Of a stretch of 64,000 nucleotides of DNA, positions 1 through 58,380 are shown piece after piece. How positions within the stretch are numbered: the stretch's first letter is position 1; every line of letters starts with the position of its first letter. The stretch is from assembly GCA_944989445.1 (NCBI GenBank), contig CALYLW010000040.1:881818-945817 (forward strand), written 5' to 3'. The translations under genes were made by a program, and so were the position numbers. The notes below the pieces were generated by a model. The model worked only from the letters and a program-made list of their open reading frames with translations. It was not told the origin of the DNA and did not search any database. This stretch comes from Ampullaceana balthica. Its lineage: Eukaryota; Mollusca; Gastropoda; Lymnaeidae.

Positions 1-432
1 GGGCACCGTAGGCGCCCTACAGCCCAAGTGGGCGCCGTATGCGCCCTAAAACCCCTAGTTAATTAATATTTTAAAATATAGCGATGAGTCTTCGCGAGAA
101 ATTGCAATAAATATCTGAGTTTTACCGTAACGAGCCAATACTTTCAGCCCATGCACACCTTCTAAGTGATATGAGCCAAATATGAATGGGACTATTTGAG
201 TAGCGCAGCATTGATATGGGCTAAATATGATTGGGACTATTTGAGTGGCGCAGGAACTGATAGCGTACTTCGGACTATTGTTTGATCACTGCAGCATTCA
301 GTTTGTAGGAAGGATCCTCAGATTTCATGTCATACTTCCTATCAGCCATCAAGATCCAGTGGACCACTTCAGCTGCTAACTTTCTCTTTACATGTGTGCG
401 TCTGCCTTTCACTGATTGTGATGTTTGTCGAC
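1..432. other. Non-coding; GC-rich fragment and short duplication
   Basis: Bases 1-55 carry GGCGCC-rich sequence (cgtaggcgccc, gggcgccgta) resembling, on the other strand, 43025-43090, so probably the end of a shared repeat. Bases ~169-252 are two imperfect ~44-bp copies (gggactatttgagt). Nothing else recognised. Confidence 0.5.
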
Positions 433-1318
433 ACTGGTATACAGACTGTCAGGTTGTCACGTCTGGTATACATGCTGTCACCTTTGGTATACAGCCTGTC
501 AGATTTGGTATACAAGCTGTCACGTTTGATATATAAGCTGTCACATTTGGTATACAGGCTTTCACCTTTGGTATACAGGCTGTCGCGTTTTTATAAGGCC
601 GTCACGTTTTTATAAGGCTGTCACGTTTGGTATACAAGCTGTCACGTTTGATATATAAGCTGTCACATTTGGTATACAGGCTTTCACCTTTGGTATACAG
701 GCTGTCGCGTTTTTATAAGGCCGTCACGTTTTTATAAGGCTGTCACGTTTGGTATACAATATGTCACGTTTTTATACAAGCTGTCACATTTGTTACACAA
801 GCTGTCACATTTATTATACAGGCTGACAACATTTGTTATACAGGCTGTCACATTTTTATACAGGCTGTCTCGTTTGTTTAACAGGCTGTCACATTTGTTA
901 TACAGGCTGTCACATTTGTTATACAGGCTGTCACATTTGTTATACAGGCTGTCACATGTGTTATAAGGCTGTCACGTTTGTTATACAGGCTGTCACATGT
1001 GTTATACAGGCTGTCACGTTTGTTATACAAGCTGTCACGTTTGTTATACAAGCTGTCACATTTGTTATACAAGCTGTCACGTTTGTTATACAGGCTGTCA
1101 CATGTGTTATACAGGCTGACACCATTGTTATACAGGCTTTCACATGTGTTATACAGGCTGTCATATTTGTTATACAGGCTGTCACATGTGTTATACAGGC
1201 TGTCACATGAGTTATACAGGCTGTCTAATGTGTTATACAGGCTGTCACATGTGTTATACAGGCTGTCACATGTGTTGTACAGGCTGTCACATGTGTTATA
1301 CAGGCTGTCAAGTAGAGT
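433..1318. repeat. 21-bp minisatellite, about 42 copies
   Basis: Unit roughly ctgtcacatttgttatacag plus g. The left part (433-830) is more varied, with ggtatac and ttttataagg versions, and contains a 122-bp segmental duplication (about 508-629 repeated at 630-751). Because 21 is a multiple of three, all six frames stay open and give meaningless ORFs. Confidence 0.95.
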
Positions 1319-1602
1319 TTGGTCCTGCAGGTGGTCATGAGATAGAAGTAATTAAATATATGTCACTACAATTAACCATTCTGTCACTTGATGTGTAGGA
1401 TGTCACTATAGTTAACCATTCTTTCACTTTGAATATAGGATGTCACTATGCAGGAAAATTTCATAAGATATACTTATAGACTGAATAATCATGCTGCCCA
1501 ACCCCCACCCCCACCCCCCAACAAAAAAAATACACTTTTTTGTTCAATTGTCTTCCCCCGCCTTTATGTTCAGGAATGAACCTTTTTAACCATTAGCAGA
1601 CG
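1319..1602. other. Non-coding stretch
   Basis: Two imperfect ~50-bp copies around gttaaccatt and tgtcactat (1368-1450), then C- and A-rich simple sequence at 1500-1540. No gene. Confidence 0.4.
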
Positions 1603-1610
1603 ATCTATTT

Positions 1611-2288
1611 GGTAATCCTGCAGATTTTACACGTATATTATAATTTATTATTTCACAGCGAAATTTAACTTTCTCATGAGAACTTACATTTTTAATTTAT
1701 TAAATGCATTATTATATGTCGTATTTCAGCTATTACAGCGCTAATTTGTGAGTCTTTTTAATTTCAAATGCATTTTTTCGGCTCTATATATACATAATGT
1801 TGTTACGATACCTCCATTTTGTTTACCTAGCGAACTGCTGCCAGATGTTTTTTACCTGGCTCGACCCATGCTAAAATAAATTTACTGACTGAAGATATTT
1901 TTTAAAAAGTATTATTCATCTATTTTAATGTTCTTAGAAGATCAATAAATATTTTAAAGACTATTTCTTTTTTTTATTTCGTTAATAGATGTTTGATTCT
2001 TATTTTCTTTGTTTGTAAGTGAGAAATTTCCATTTGGCATCTTATCGGACAATCCGGCATGTAGTTTGATAATTAAAAAAATGGTTGCATCATCATCAGA
2101 CTATTTACTGTTGAGAGCCGAAAAAATGTCTTAGAAATTAGAAAGACTTACAAATTAGCGCTGTAATCGCTGAAATACAACATATAATTATGCATTTAAT
2201 AAATTAAAAATGAAAGTTCTCAAGAGAAAATTAAATTTCGCTGTGAAATAATAAATTATAATATACGTGTAAAATCTGCAGGATTACC
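1611..2288. mobile_element. Non-autonomous inverted-repeat transposon with 8-bp target duplication
   Basis: The first ~135 bases (starting GGTAATCCTGCAGATTTTAC) reappear as the reverse complement at the end (2152-2288). Flanks 1603-1610 and 2289-2296 are both ATCTATTT, a perfect 8-bp target-site duplication. No coding capacity. 8-bp duplications fit hAT or P-like superfamilies; the TIR start does not match a family I recognise. Confidence 0.85.
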
Positions 2289-2296
2289 ATCTATTT

Positions 2297-3008
2297 GTTC
2301 AGAAATTGACATCTATAGTTCTAGGAACTAAAAAATAATAAAACGACATGATAAATTAGCTACTACTAGAAAATTATCCTAATCTACATTATATAAAACT
2401 AAATTACAAGATATACACTATATACGCCCCGCGGCGTGGCATACACCGCAGATTTGCAGATTTGTTCAAAGAAAGGGGGAAAAGAACGGACACAAACTAC
2501 AGCACGAAGAAATAAAAAAAAACGCTATTGAAGGGGGAACCACCGACGCATTGTTGATCTCGAGACATTCGCACTGCGGTTATCTACCTGCCCACCACCC
2601 TTCACCACCCTAGCTTGCCAAACATAACGAGGGTCAGCCATGTTGGCAATAAAGGGGAAAAGAGCGGGCACAAACACACATTTTGAAAAATTAAATAATT
2701 ATGTTTTCGATGGGGCTTGAACCCAAGACCTTCCGCGTGTAAGGTGGAAGTGATCGCCACTACACTACAAATCACATGTTATTTTGTGAAGGAACAACGC
2801 AAGTAAGCGCAAGAACCATTGTTGGTCTCGAGACATTGGTCGACCCCGGCGAGAGTCATTCGTCATGCTTATTTGCACATACTCGCTTTGGTGAATTATA
2901 TAGATATAGATAATACACTAAATAAAAATGATTAAATTACACTATATAGCTGTGCGCACTTGAACCTGTTAAATAACCCTAGGAAGAGAGTTAGAAAAAT
3001 GTGTTTTT
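2297..3008. other. Non-coding; partially repeated SINE-like sequence
   Basis: Contains the tRNA-like stretch at 2704-2775. Related segments occur at about 2465-2590 and 2650-2850: gggaaaagarcgg, then the motif ctcgagacatt at 2559 and 2827. This suggests an old internal duplication or two SINE relatives. No gene. Confidence 0.4.
2704..2775 (-). tRNA. tRNA-Val-like sequence (pseudogene or SINE head)
   Basis: On the minus strand: a D-arm-like TAGTGTAGTGGCGATCAC, an anticodon arm with loop CTTACAC (anticodon TAC, valine), and a B-box GGTTCAAGCCC with flanking T stem. The acceptor stem pairs poorly, and the surroundings are repetitive, so a SINE head or pseudogene is likelier than a working tRNA. 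Confidence 0.45.
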
Positions 3009-4457
3009 AAATCCCTTATATTAACTTCGAAATCTTGACGTCATCTCTCTCTTCGGATGTCGGTCGGGCGGATAAAGAAAAGTAAAAAATTACCCACTTC
3101 CCGTGATCCGATCGAGCTGAAACTTGGCACACGGACCCGTCTCACCTAACAATGCATGGTATCAAAATTTCAGATCGATCGAACGTACCGTAATTAAATT
3201 AATGCATTTTTAGTTTATCCTAATATAACGTATGTAATTCAAGTTCACAGTTTGTTATTGTTTTTTCCCACGTGAGAGTTTGAGTTGACGCTTTGACGCG
3301 ACCCATCGAAGTACCGGCGTGCTTTTTTTACATTTTACGTGTCACGCTGAGCTTGGACCAGCGATCGGTGACCAGACTTTTCCCCTCTCCCAGCCGGGTT
3401 ATGAAACAAAGTTGAGTTAAGACAAATTCAGTCTGTAAATGTTTGTCGCTTTTGAAAATAATCAATACTGTTAGTTATGTCTCATATATAAGGGATTTAT
3501 AGTCAAAAACTTTGTTTTTACGGGTTTGTTTGATTAAATCCCTTATATTAACTTTGGAAATCTTGTCATCTGTTCGTACGTCGGGCGGAAAAACAAAAGT
3601 CGAAAATGGCCCACTTCCCGTGATGCGATCAAGCTGAAATTTGGCACATGGACCCGTCTCATCTAAAAATGCATCGTATCAAAAATTCAGATCGATCGAA
3701 CGTACGGTAATTAAATTAATGCATTTTTAGTTTATCTATATAAACTATATGTAGCGGTCGCTTTGTTTACATTTTACGGGTCACTTGACTTCACGCCAGC
3801 CAGAAGTGAACACATATCGTGCTTTAACCAGGTGTACCAGCGTGCTTTTGTTTACATTTTGCGTGTCACGCTGAGCTCGGTACAGCGATCGGTGACAAGA
3901 CCTTTCCCGTCTCCCACCCCCCCTACCACCCGGGTTAAAAGCCAACGGGAGTTAAGACAGATTCAGTCTGTAAATATTTGTCGCGATTGAACATAATCAA
4001 TACTTTAGTTATGTCTCATATATAAGGGATTTATAGTCAAAAACTTTGTTTTTACGGGGTTGTTTTATTAAATCCCTTATATTAACTTCACCGCCGTCTC
4101 TGTCTCTCTGTATTGGGCGGGCGGAAAAACAAAAGTAAAAAATGACCCCCTTCCCGTGAAGCCATCGAGCTGAAATTTGGCACACGGACCCGTGTCACCT
4201 AACAATGCATCGTATCAAAATGTCAGATCGATCGAATGTAACGTAATTAAATTAATGCATTTTTAGTTTATCTAGATAAAACTATATGTAGCAGTCGCTA
4301 TTGTTAACATTTTACGGGTCACTTGACTTCACGCCAGCCATCGATGACGAAATCTCGTGTTTTAACCAGGTAGGGTGCACTCAGTTTCAGTCTGCAAATG
4401 TATGTCACGTTGGAACATAATCAATACTTTAAGTTCTGTCTCATATATAAGGGATTT
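3009..4457. repeat. Three tandem copies of a ~490-bp terminal-inverted-repeat element
   Basis: Copies 3009-3498, 3536-4032 and 4070-4457 each begin AAATCCCTTATAT and end with its inverse ATATAAGGGATTT, separated by a ~37-bp linker (agtcaaaaactttgttttta). All share cgatcgaacgta and taaattaatgcatttttag. The third copy has an internal deletion. Related copies lie at 35236-35345 and 53385-53806. Confidence 0.85.
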
Positions 4458-4794
4458 ATAGTCAAAAACTTTGTTTTTACGGGTCTTTTTTATTTGTCAT
4501 TAAAATGTAGCCATTGATGAATCTATATCCTGATGAAGGTTAAGCTATCGTCGTCTTGTGTCAGAGATGAGAGTTTTCCTCGTTGTCCTTGACAGCAATT
4601 TTTTTTAACCTGCGCAATGCGCTCAGCTTGGCCCTAAATCAGTGGTCACTCCGAAGATAAGAACAATCTCTTGTGTAAACTCGCGGGACAGGCGTGTTTG
4701 TCTCCCCTTCTTGACGTGAGAATATCTTCTAGCATAGTGCAAGTTACGTGTTACTGACGGCATCTCTGATACTTGTCATTTCAACATAATCAAC
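4458..4794. other. Non-coding, nothing recognised
   Basis: Moderately GC-rich unique sequence between two repeats; no open frame of note. Confidence 0.4.
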
Positions 4795-4985
4795 TTTATC
4801 AACATGCATATCAACATGCATATCACGTTCAATTGTGAAGTTCAAGTTTGTTCTTTCAACATGCACACAATGTTCCCTGGTGAAGTTCAAGTAGTTTTAT
4901 CATGTACAGTATTTTCCCTGGTGAAGTTCAAGTAGTTGTATCAACATGTACAGTATGTTCCCTGGTGAAGTTCAAGTAGTTTTAT
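4795..4985. repeat. Imperfect ~45-60-bp tandem repeat
   Basis: Three to four copies built on tgttccctggtgaagttcaa and gtagttttatca. Confidence 0.75.
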
Positions 4986-4986
4986 C

Positions 4987-5729
4987 AAATACAAAATACA
5001 CAAAAGAAATGTGCAATTAAAACAATAAATTTGAGCTTTATTTTAAACTAAAACGACAATAGACAATAAAATGAAAGGACAAGGACACAGCATATAGGAA
5101 AATTGAGGAAGTATATAAAGTTACAGTTATAACCACAACGGGAAAAAGATTATTCAGTTAGGTAAAATTGTGAATTTGGTTAATCCCATATGGAGCCAAC
5201 ATACTAAATCGTTTTATAAGTCTATTTTCCCATGTCCTTGTTTGTTTTTGTTTTTCCTTTCATTTTATTTTACATAAATATTTTAAATTATTTTATGATA
5301 TATTGTTTTAAGAATTTAAATATATGTAAAGGGCCGTCCATAAAGTACGACACGCTATTTTTGACCATTTTAACCCCCTCACTTCCCCCTGTCACAAATC
5401 TCTACCCACCCCCCCACCCCCCCCACCCAAAGTACGTCACATTTTCGAAAAAAAAATCATTTTTTATTAACAAAACAATTAAAATTTAATAGAAAACACC
5501 GTGACGTCACACGTTGCCGGACCCCCCTCCCCCTGTCACAAGCTGTCACACTTTCTTACACCCCCTCCCCCCTCCTGGAACATGACGTACTTTATGGACG
5601 GCCCCTAAGTACATATTTTATGTTATTGTACTGATGAAGGCATTAGCCGAAATGTCAATTGTCGTATTAGTTTAAAATAAAGCTCAAGTTTATTGTTTTA
5701 ATTGCACAATTTGTGTATTTTGTATTTTA
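4987..5729. mobile_element. Inverted-repeat element split by a MITE
   Basis: 4987-5060 and 5658-5729 are about 75-bp inverted repeats of each other (outer caaaatacacaaa, inner tttattttaaacta). A PIF-type MITE sits inside at 5330-5605. The right arm, with ctgatgaaggcattagccga, has a second copy at 28758-28865. Confidence 0.75.
5330..5605. mobile_element. PIF/Harbinger-type MITE, copy 1
   Basis: Terminal inverted repeats GGGCCGTCCATAAAGTACG and CGTACTTTATGGACGGCCC, flanked on both sides by TAA (5327-5329, 5606-5608). A 3-bp TWA duplication with GGGGCC-like ends is typical of PIF/Harbinger. No coding sequence. Confidence 0.8.
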
Positions 5730-5740
5730 TTTAAAAGCTT

Positions 5741-5833
5741 TATCGCAGTCCCATTCTGTATGATATAGTTTTATCGCAGTCCCATTCTGTATGATATAGT
5801 TTTATCGCAGTCCCATTCTGTATGTTATAATTT
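5741..5833. repeat. 31-bp tandem repeat, 3 copies
   Basis: Three near-identical copies starting tatcgcagtcccattctgta at 5741, 5772 and 5803. Confidence 0.9.
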
Positions 5834-7187
5834 TATCAACATGAACACCTTGTTAATCAATAAAGTTCTAATTTTGTTTCCATCAACATGTACACATAAT
5901 TGGACTTGTCATTGGAGGTCAAATTTTATGATATATCAACATTCAAAGAATCTGTAGTTTAGTTCAAATCTGTTTTATATCTTTAAATATCTGTTATGAG
6001 TTAAACCATGGTTTAATTTCTATTGATATAAGAATTCTTCATCTAGTACCTAATGTTTTCAGTGAGGAAAATATTGCTTAGACTTATACATATTTATTTA
6101 TAGATCTAATTTTGTCCTTGCACAATCCTGCGTTGAGAGTTATTGTTTGTTCGCAATCCTCTCATTATAGACTTCATTCTTTCATCTTGGCCATCTTTAA
6201 GAATAGACTAACAGTGATAATTCTACCTTTTCTGTCAATTTTTAAGGACATGCGTGTAAGGTGCATCCCTTTCGATATTCTTTTATTGCATATGTAACAA
6301 CCACTTAATATGGACGGCCCCTTTTTAGATAGTAAAAACACAGACACACACAAGATAAAACATTTTTATAATAAACGGCAAGGTTATATAATCTAAAAAA
6401 TTACTTGGCACTTAAATCATTAGTTGTTTCCAAACATTGATTGAAATTAGCAAAGTTGCCATTAATGTCTGATCGTCTGGTACCGATACCTGACCCCGTG
6501 ACCTTTTCTAATTTTTAGAGGTTGTTATTTTGAGTTGAAACCTTAGCCCAAGCTCACACTCGGCAAGTTCCCAAATTCACAGCCAATTTCTTGCCATCTT
6601 GCCTGATATAATCATCAACGGTTTGTGAAACCAGCGAAATCGTCTGCACGAGCCTGTATTACAAACGTCTGTCACGTGTGCAGTTGTAACAACATGGCCG
6701 GTGATGTAAGATACTGCACGTGCCTTTTGTGCCCAAAGGGACACCACTCTCCCCAAAGACAACAAGGATGCTCTCCCTTTCGTTTATCTGGAAGTTCGCG
6801 TGCCACGTGACGGCTGAACACGTCCCAAGTGAGCACTGATCGTGTAGCGTGGTGAGCCGAGGGGCCGCGAATGCCCAGAGTTAAATAAACAAAATGTGTA
6901 AACAAGGCGCAAGAATACACGTCTAAGTCGGTACATTCAAACGTAAGCCTCGGGAAATGGCGCAATTTAAAACCAGGTTACCCTGGAGTATGAATGGGCT
7001 GAACAAGGGAGATAGCTTACAATGGAAGATCGCTGGAGACTCCGATTAACGCCCCTGCTCTTTCAGACTGTTTCTGTGAGGTCAGCATAAAAACAAATTT
7101 GACCTTTCCAAGCAGAAAACAGGTTCTCTTTAATTTCAAGTCGCGTTGCCAAATTAACTCATAAATCTTCGCGTATTTGAAAATTTT
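5834..7187. other. Mostly unique upstream sequence
   Basis: A lone half of the PIF-type terminal repeat (atggacggcccc) lies at 6310-6321. 6585-6965 is GC-richer and non-repetitive, with short overlapping open frames on both strands but no recognisable protein; it could hold promoter or untranslated-exon sequence for the downstream gene. No support beyond composition. Confidence 0.35.
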
Positions 7188-7484
7188 ATGAGTAACTAAT
7201 CTTACATTGACATTTTATGAGTAACTAATCTTACATTGACATTTTATGAGTAACTAATCTTACATTGACATTTTATGAGTAACTAATCTTACATTGACAT
7301 TTTATGAGTAACTAATCTTACATTGACATTTTATAAGTAACTAATCTTACATTGACATTTTATAAGTAACTAATCTTACATTGACATTTTATGAGTAACT
7401 AATCTTACATTGACATTTTATAAGTAACTAATCTTACATTGACATTTTATGAGTAACTAATCTTACATTGACATTTTTGAAAGG
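7188..7484. repeat. 29-bp minisatellite, about 10 copies
   Basis: Very uniform unit, atgagtaactaatcttacat plus tgacatttt; variation is almost limited to atgag versus ataag. Confidence 0.95.
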
Positions 7485-7620
7485 CATTGACTTCAAGTGG
7501 ACACTTTTTTTCTTTTTAATTGACCAAATTACCTGTTCCTGTGATCATGAAGTCATGATGCGATGTCGTCTTATTAGTAAAAGGGGGGGGGTGAATTATT
7601 CCTATCTTACAGATTTACCC

Positions 7621-7776
7621 AAGTTACACCTCTGTCATTGAGACAGATCGTGTAGAAAGGCCTGTTTTAACCAAGTTACGCCTCTAACATTAAGACAGAT
7701 CGCGTAGAAAGGCCTGTTATAACCAAGTTACGCCTCTGACATTGAAACAGATCGTGTAGAAAGGCATATTTTAAAC
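7621..7776. repeat. 52-bp tandem repeat, 3 copies
   Basis: Copies start aagttac at 7621, 7673 and 7725, each with acagatcgygtagaaaggc. Confidence 0.9.
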
Positions 7777-8002
7777 CAATGGACTCATATAAGTCTTAAA
7801 TTGTCTGCTTTAAAGTATTTAAGATTTTCTATATAATTGTCATTCTTTCTTGTGGGTCAAGATGTTTGCGTTGACTCGTTGAGTTGATGAAGATTTCTTC
7901 GTGCATTGATGTCTTGCACACAGTGCTTGCCAGCGACTGCTTCGTGGGGTGAAGGGGTGGCCAGGGGAGCTCAGTTTACTTTTTTAAATTATGTATTTTT
8001 AA

Positions 8003-8263
8003 GGGGCCGTCCATAAAATACGTCACGCTATTTTTGACCATTTTAGCCCCCCCCCCTCCCCACATGTCACAAACTGTCACAAGTATGGGAACCACTAAAG
8101 TACGCCACACTTTCGAACAAAAATAATTTTTTATTAACAAAATAATTAAGATTTAATACACCGTTACGTCACACATGGATGGACCCCCCTCCTCCCGTCA
8201 CAAAATTCTTACACCCCTTCCCCCCCCTACCTCTGGAGCGTGACGTACTTTATGAACGGCCCC
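8003..8263. mobile_element. PIF/Harbinger-type MITE, copy 2
   Basis: Same family as 5330-5605: ends GGGGCCGTCCATAAAATACG and CGTACTTTATGAACGGCCC, flanked by TAA on both sides (8000-8002, 8264-8266). Confidence 0.82.
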
Positions 8264-8928
8264 TAAGGTAAATGTTTTCACTAAAGAAAGTTATTAAATT
8301 TGTAAGAATTTTGTTTAAATTAAATGATTTTTATATTTGTCAATAATTAAAAGATTACCATCTTAATGTTACTTTTCGTTTAAAATTTCAAACAATAATA
8401 ATGGTCGTTCTTACAGCGCTTGTGTCGATTCATACTGAAAGCTCATATCGCAGTTAACATAAAGCGGCAGGAAGAAACAGACAGGCGTTATTAGACTAAT
8501 AAATTGAGAGCAAGAAAGATTAAGAGAGATGACCAACAGTGAGCGGAAGAAGTTGGCATTTTACAACAATTTGAGGATGGCTGCGACTATTGTTTGTTGG
8601 TTCCATGTTTAATTCAATCTTTTGTGTTGAACCAATTAAGTGTAACGGAAGTTGTCTTCCCTTTGATTACTACGTCTGTTCGTACGCTTGCTTGGCTTAC
8701 TTATAGCAAATTAACACTTGTATAATTAGGTATGTAAAGATCTAAGGAATATATCTCAACTTTATTGACTGTACCTTTAGTTCTTTGCATAATCAATAAG
8801 TTTAGTTTAAAAGGCGTCTACGATTTTGTGTTTATTCGAATATTTTACTGAAAAAATAATTATTAACGATGGCGTGCATGTTGTCATTTTACGAAATATT
8901 TAAACTTAAACTTTATAGATTAAACAAA
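8264..8928. other. Unique non-coding stretch
   Basis: No repeat or gene recognised. It lies 1.2-1.9 kb before the first coding exon. Confidence 0.4.
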
Positions 8929-9937
8929 GTTTGACTTATCTCCTGTTGTGGAGGCTGACTTATCTCCTCTTGTGGAGGCAGATTTATCTCCTCTTGTGGA
9001 GGTTAACTTACCTCTTCTTGGTGAGGTTAACTTATCTCTTCTTGGTGAGGTTAACTTATCTCTTCTTGGTGAGGTTAACTTACCTCTTCTTGTGGAGGTT
9101 AACTTATCTCTTCTTGGTGAGGTTAACTTACCTCTTCTTGTGGAGGTTAACTTACCTCTTCTTGGTGAGGTTAACTTATCTCTTCTTGGTGAGGTTAACT
9201 TATCTCTTCTTGGTGAGGTTAACTTACCTCTTCTTGTGAATGTTGACTTATCTCTTCTTGGTGAGGTTGACTTATCTCCTCTTGTGGATGTTAACTTATC
9301 TCTTCTTGTGTAGGTTAACTTACCTCTTCTTGGTGAGGTTAACTTACCTCTTCTTGGTGAGGTTAACTTACCTCTTCTTGTGAAGGTTGACTTACCTCTT
9401 CTTGGTGAGGTTAACTTACCTCTTCTTGTGAAGGTTGACTTATCTCTTCTTGGTGAGGTTGACTTATCTCCTCTTGTGGAGGTTAACTTATCTCCTCTTG
9501 GTGAGGTTAACTTACCTCTTCTTGTGGAGGTCGACTTATCTCTTCTTGTGAAGGTTGACTTATCTCCTCTTGTGGAGGTTGACTTATCTCTTCTTCTGGA
9601 GGTTGACTTATCTCCTCTTGTGGAGGTTAACTTATCTCCTCTTGTGGAGGTTAACTTATCTCCTCTTGTGGAGGTTAACTTATCTCCTCTTGGTGAGGTT
9701 AACTTACCTCTTCTTGTGGAGGTCGACTTATCTCTTCTTGTGGAGGTTGACTTATCTCTTCTTGTGGAGGTTAACTTATCTCCTCTTGGTGAGGTTAACT
9801 TACCTCTTCTTGTGGAGGTCGACTTATCTCTTCTTGTGGAGGTTGACTTATCTCTTCTTGTGAAGGTTGACTTATCTCCTCTTGTGGAGGTTGACTTATC
9901 TCTTCTTCTGGAGGTTGACTTATCGCTTGTGGAAAAA
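8929..9937. repeat. 24-bp minisatellite, about 42 copies, upstream of exon 1
   Basis: Unit around cttcttggtgaggttaactt plus atct. Variants alternate gtggagg and ggtgagg, so many units contain a TTG/GTGAGG splice-donor-like string. All frames are open because 24 is a multiple of three; the ORFs (up to 346 codons on the minus strand) are artefacts. A donor-like atg/gtaagc follows at 9946. Confidence 0.93.
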
Positions 9938-10114
9938 ATAACATGGTAAGCGCACTTCAATAATTCAGTATAAATCCACTTGGCTATTTAACACAAAAAT
10001 GTGTTTGCAACTGGCTTTTCTGGTTATTAGAATGTTGTGAATTCGATTAGTTATTCAAATCAGTGTAGTTAAGTAAAGCGCATTCTTACACAATGCATTT
10101 CCTTCCATTTCAGG

Positions 10115-57726
<47,612 letters not shown>

Positions 57727-58374
57727 ACATTTTATCCAAAGAATTTGAATTATTTAATCTAAAAGAGAAAAGTAATCCTTATAACAATAGACAGAGCACC
57801 GAACACTGGAATGTTTGTGACTCCACGCTGACTATGAATTACAGTAGTAAAATAATATAATAATTAAAGGGTCATACATATATTTTCCTTAATGATTGGC
57901 AATAACTTTTTAACAAAAAATAAGCTGTAAATGTTAAAACACTTAAAATTCTGAAGTTATTGGTTGGCTATTGTTTTATACATAACATTTCTGCATTTAT
58001 TAACACACTTACCTTGTATTTATACTTCTAAACTTGGAATGTGCTATATTTTTTGTAGCTCAAAACAATTGTGCATATTTATTGTTGGTCTCCAAGGAAA
58101 TGAATTTTCATGCCTCAACAGTCTAAAGCTGACATGGTAGGTTGGAGATTTGGTTTTTATTAAGTAACAGACATTTTTTGGAAAACAATGAACTATGCTC
58201 CAAATTTATTTCAGAAGTATTCTGTCATATTTTGTCAAACATAACAAAATGTATGGTGACTTTAATGACCCTATCTACTACTACTAACACTATGAGACCA
58301 AGTCTGTCTATGTGAATGGGAATCTCTAGCTTTATGCAACATAACAGATTTACATTTGCTTTTTTTCCCCTAAA

Positions 58375-58380
58375 AATAAA
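58375..58380 (+). promoter_or_regulatory. THSD4: Possible polyadenylation signal of the ADAMTS-like gene
   Basis: First AATAAA after the stop codon, about 650 bases downstream. An ATTAAA near 57862 and several later AATAAA hexamers are alternatives. Confidence 0.3.

Noticed and set aside
6577..6965. Overlapping small frames on both strands as an upstream gene
   Set aside because: No domain, no splice-consistent partner; composition alone is not enough.
8920..9960. 346-codon minus-strand Lys/Thr/Arg-rich frame
   Set aside because: Produced by the 24-bp array; open in other frames too.
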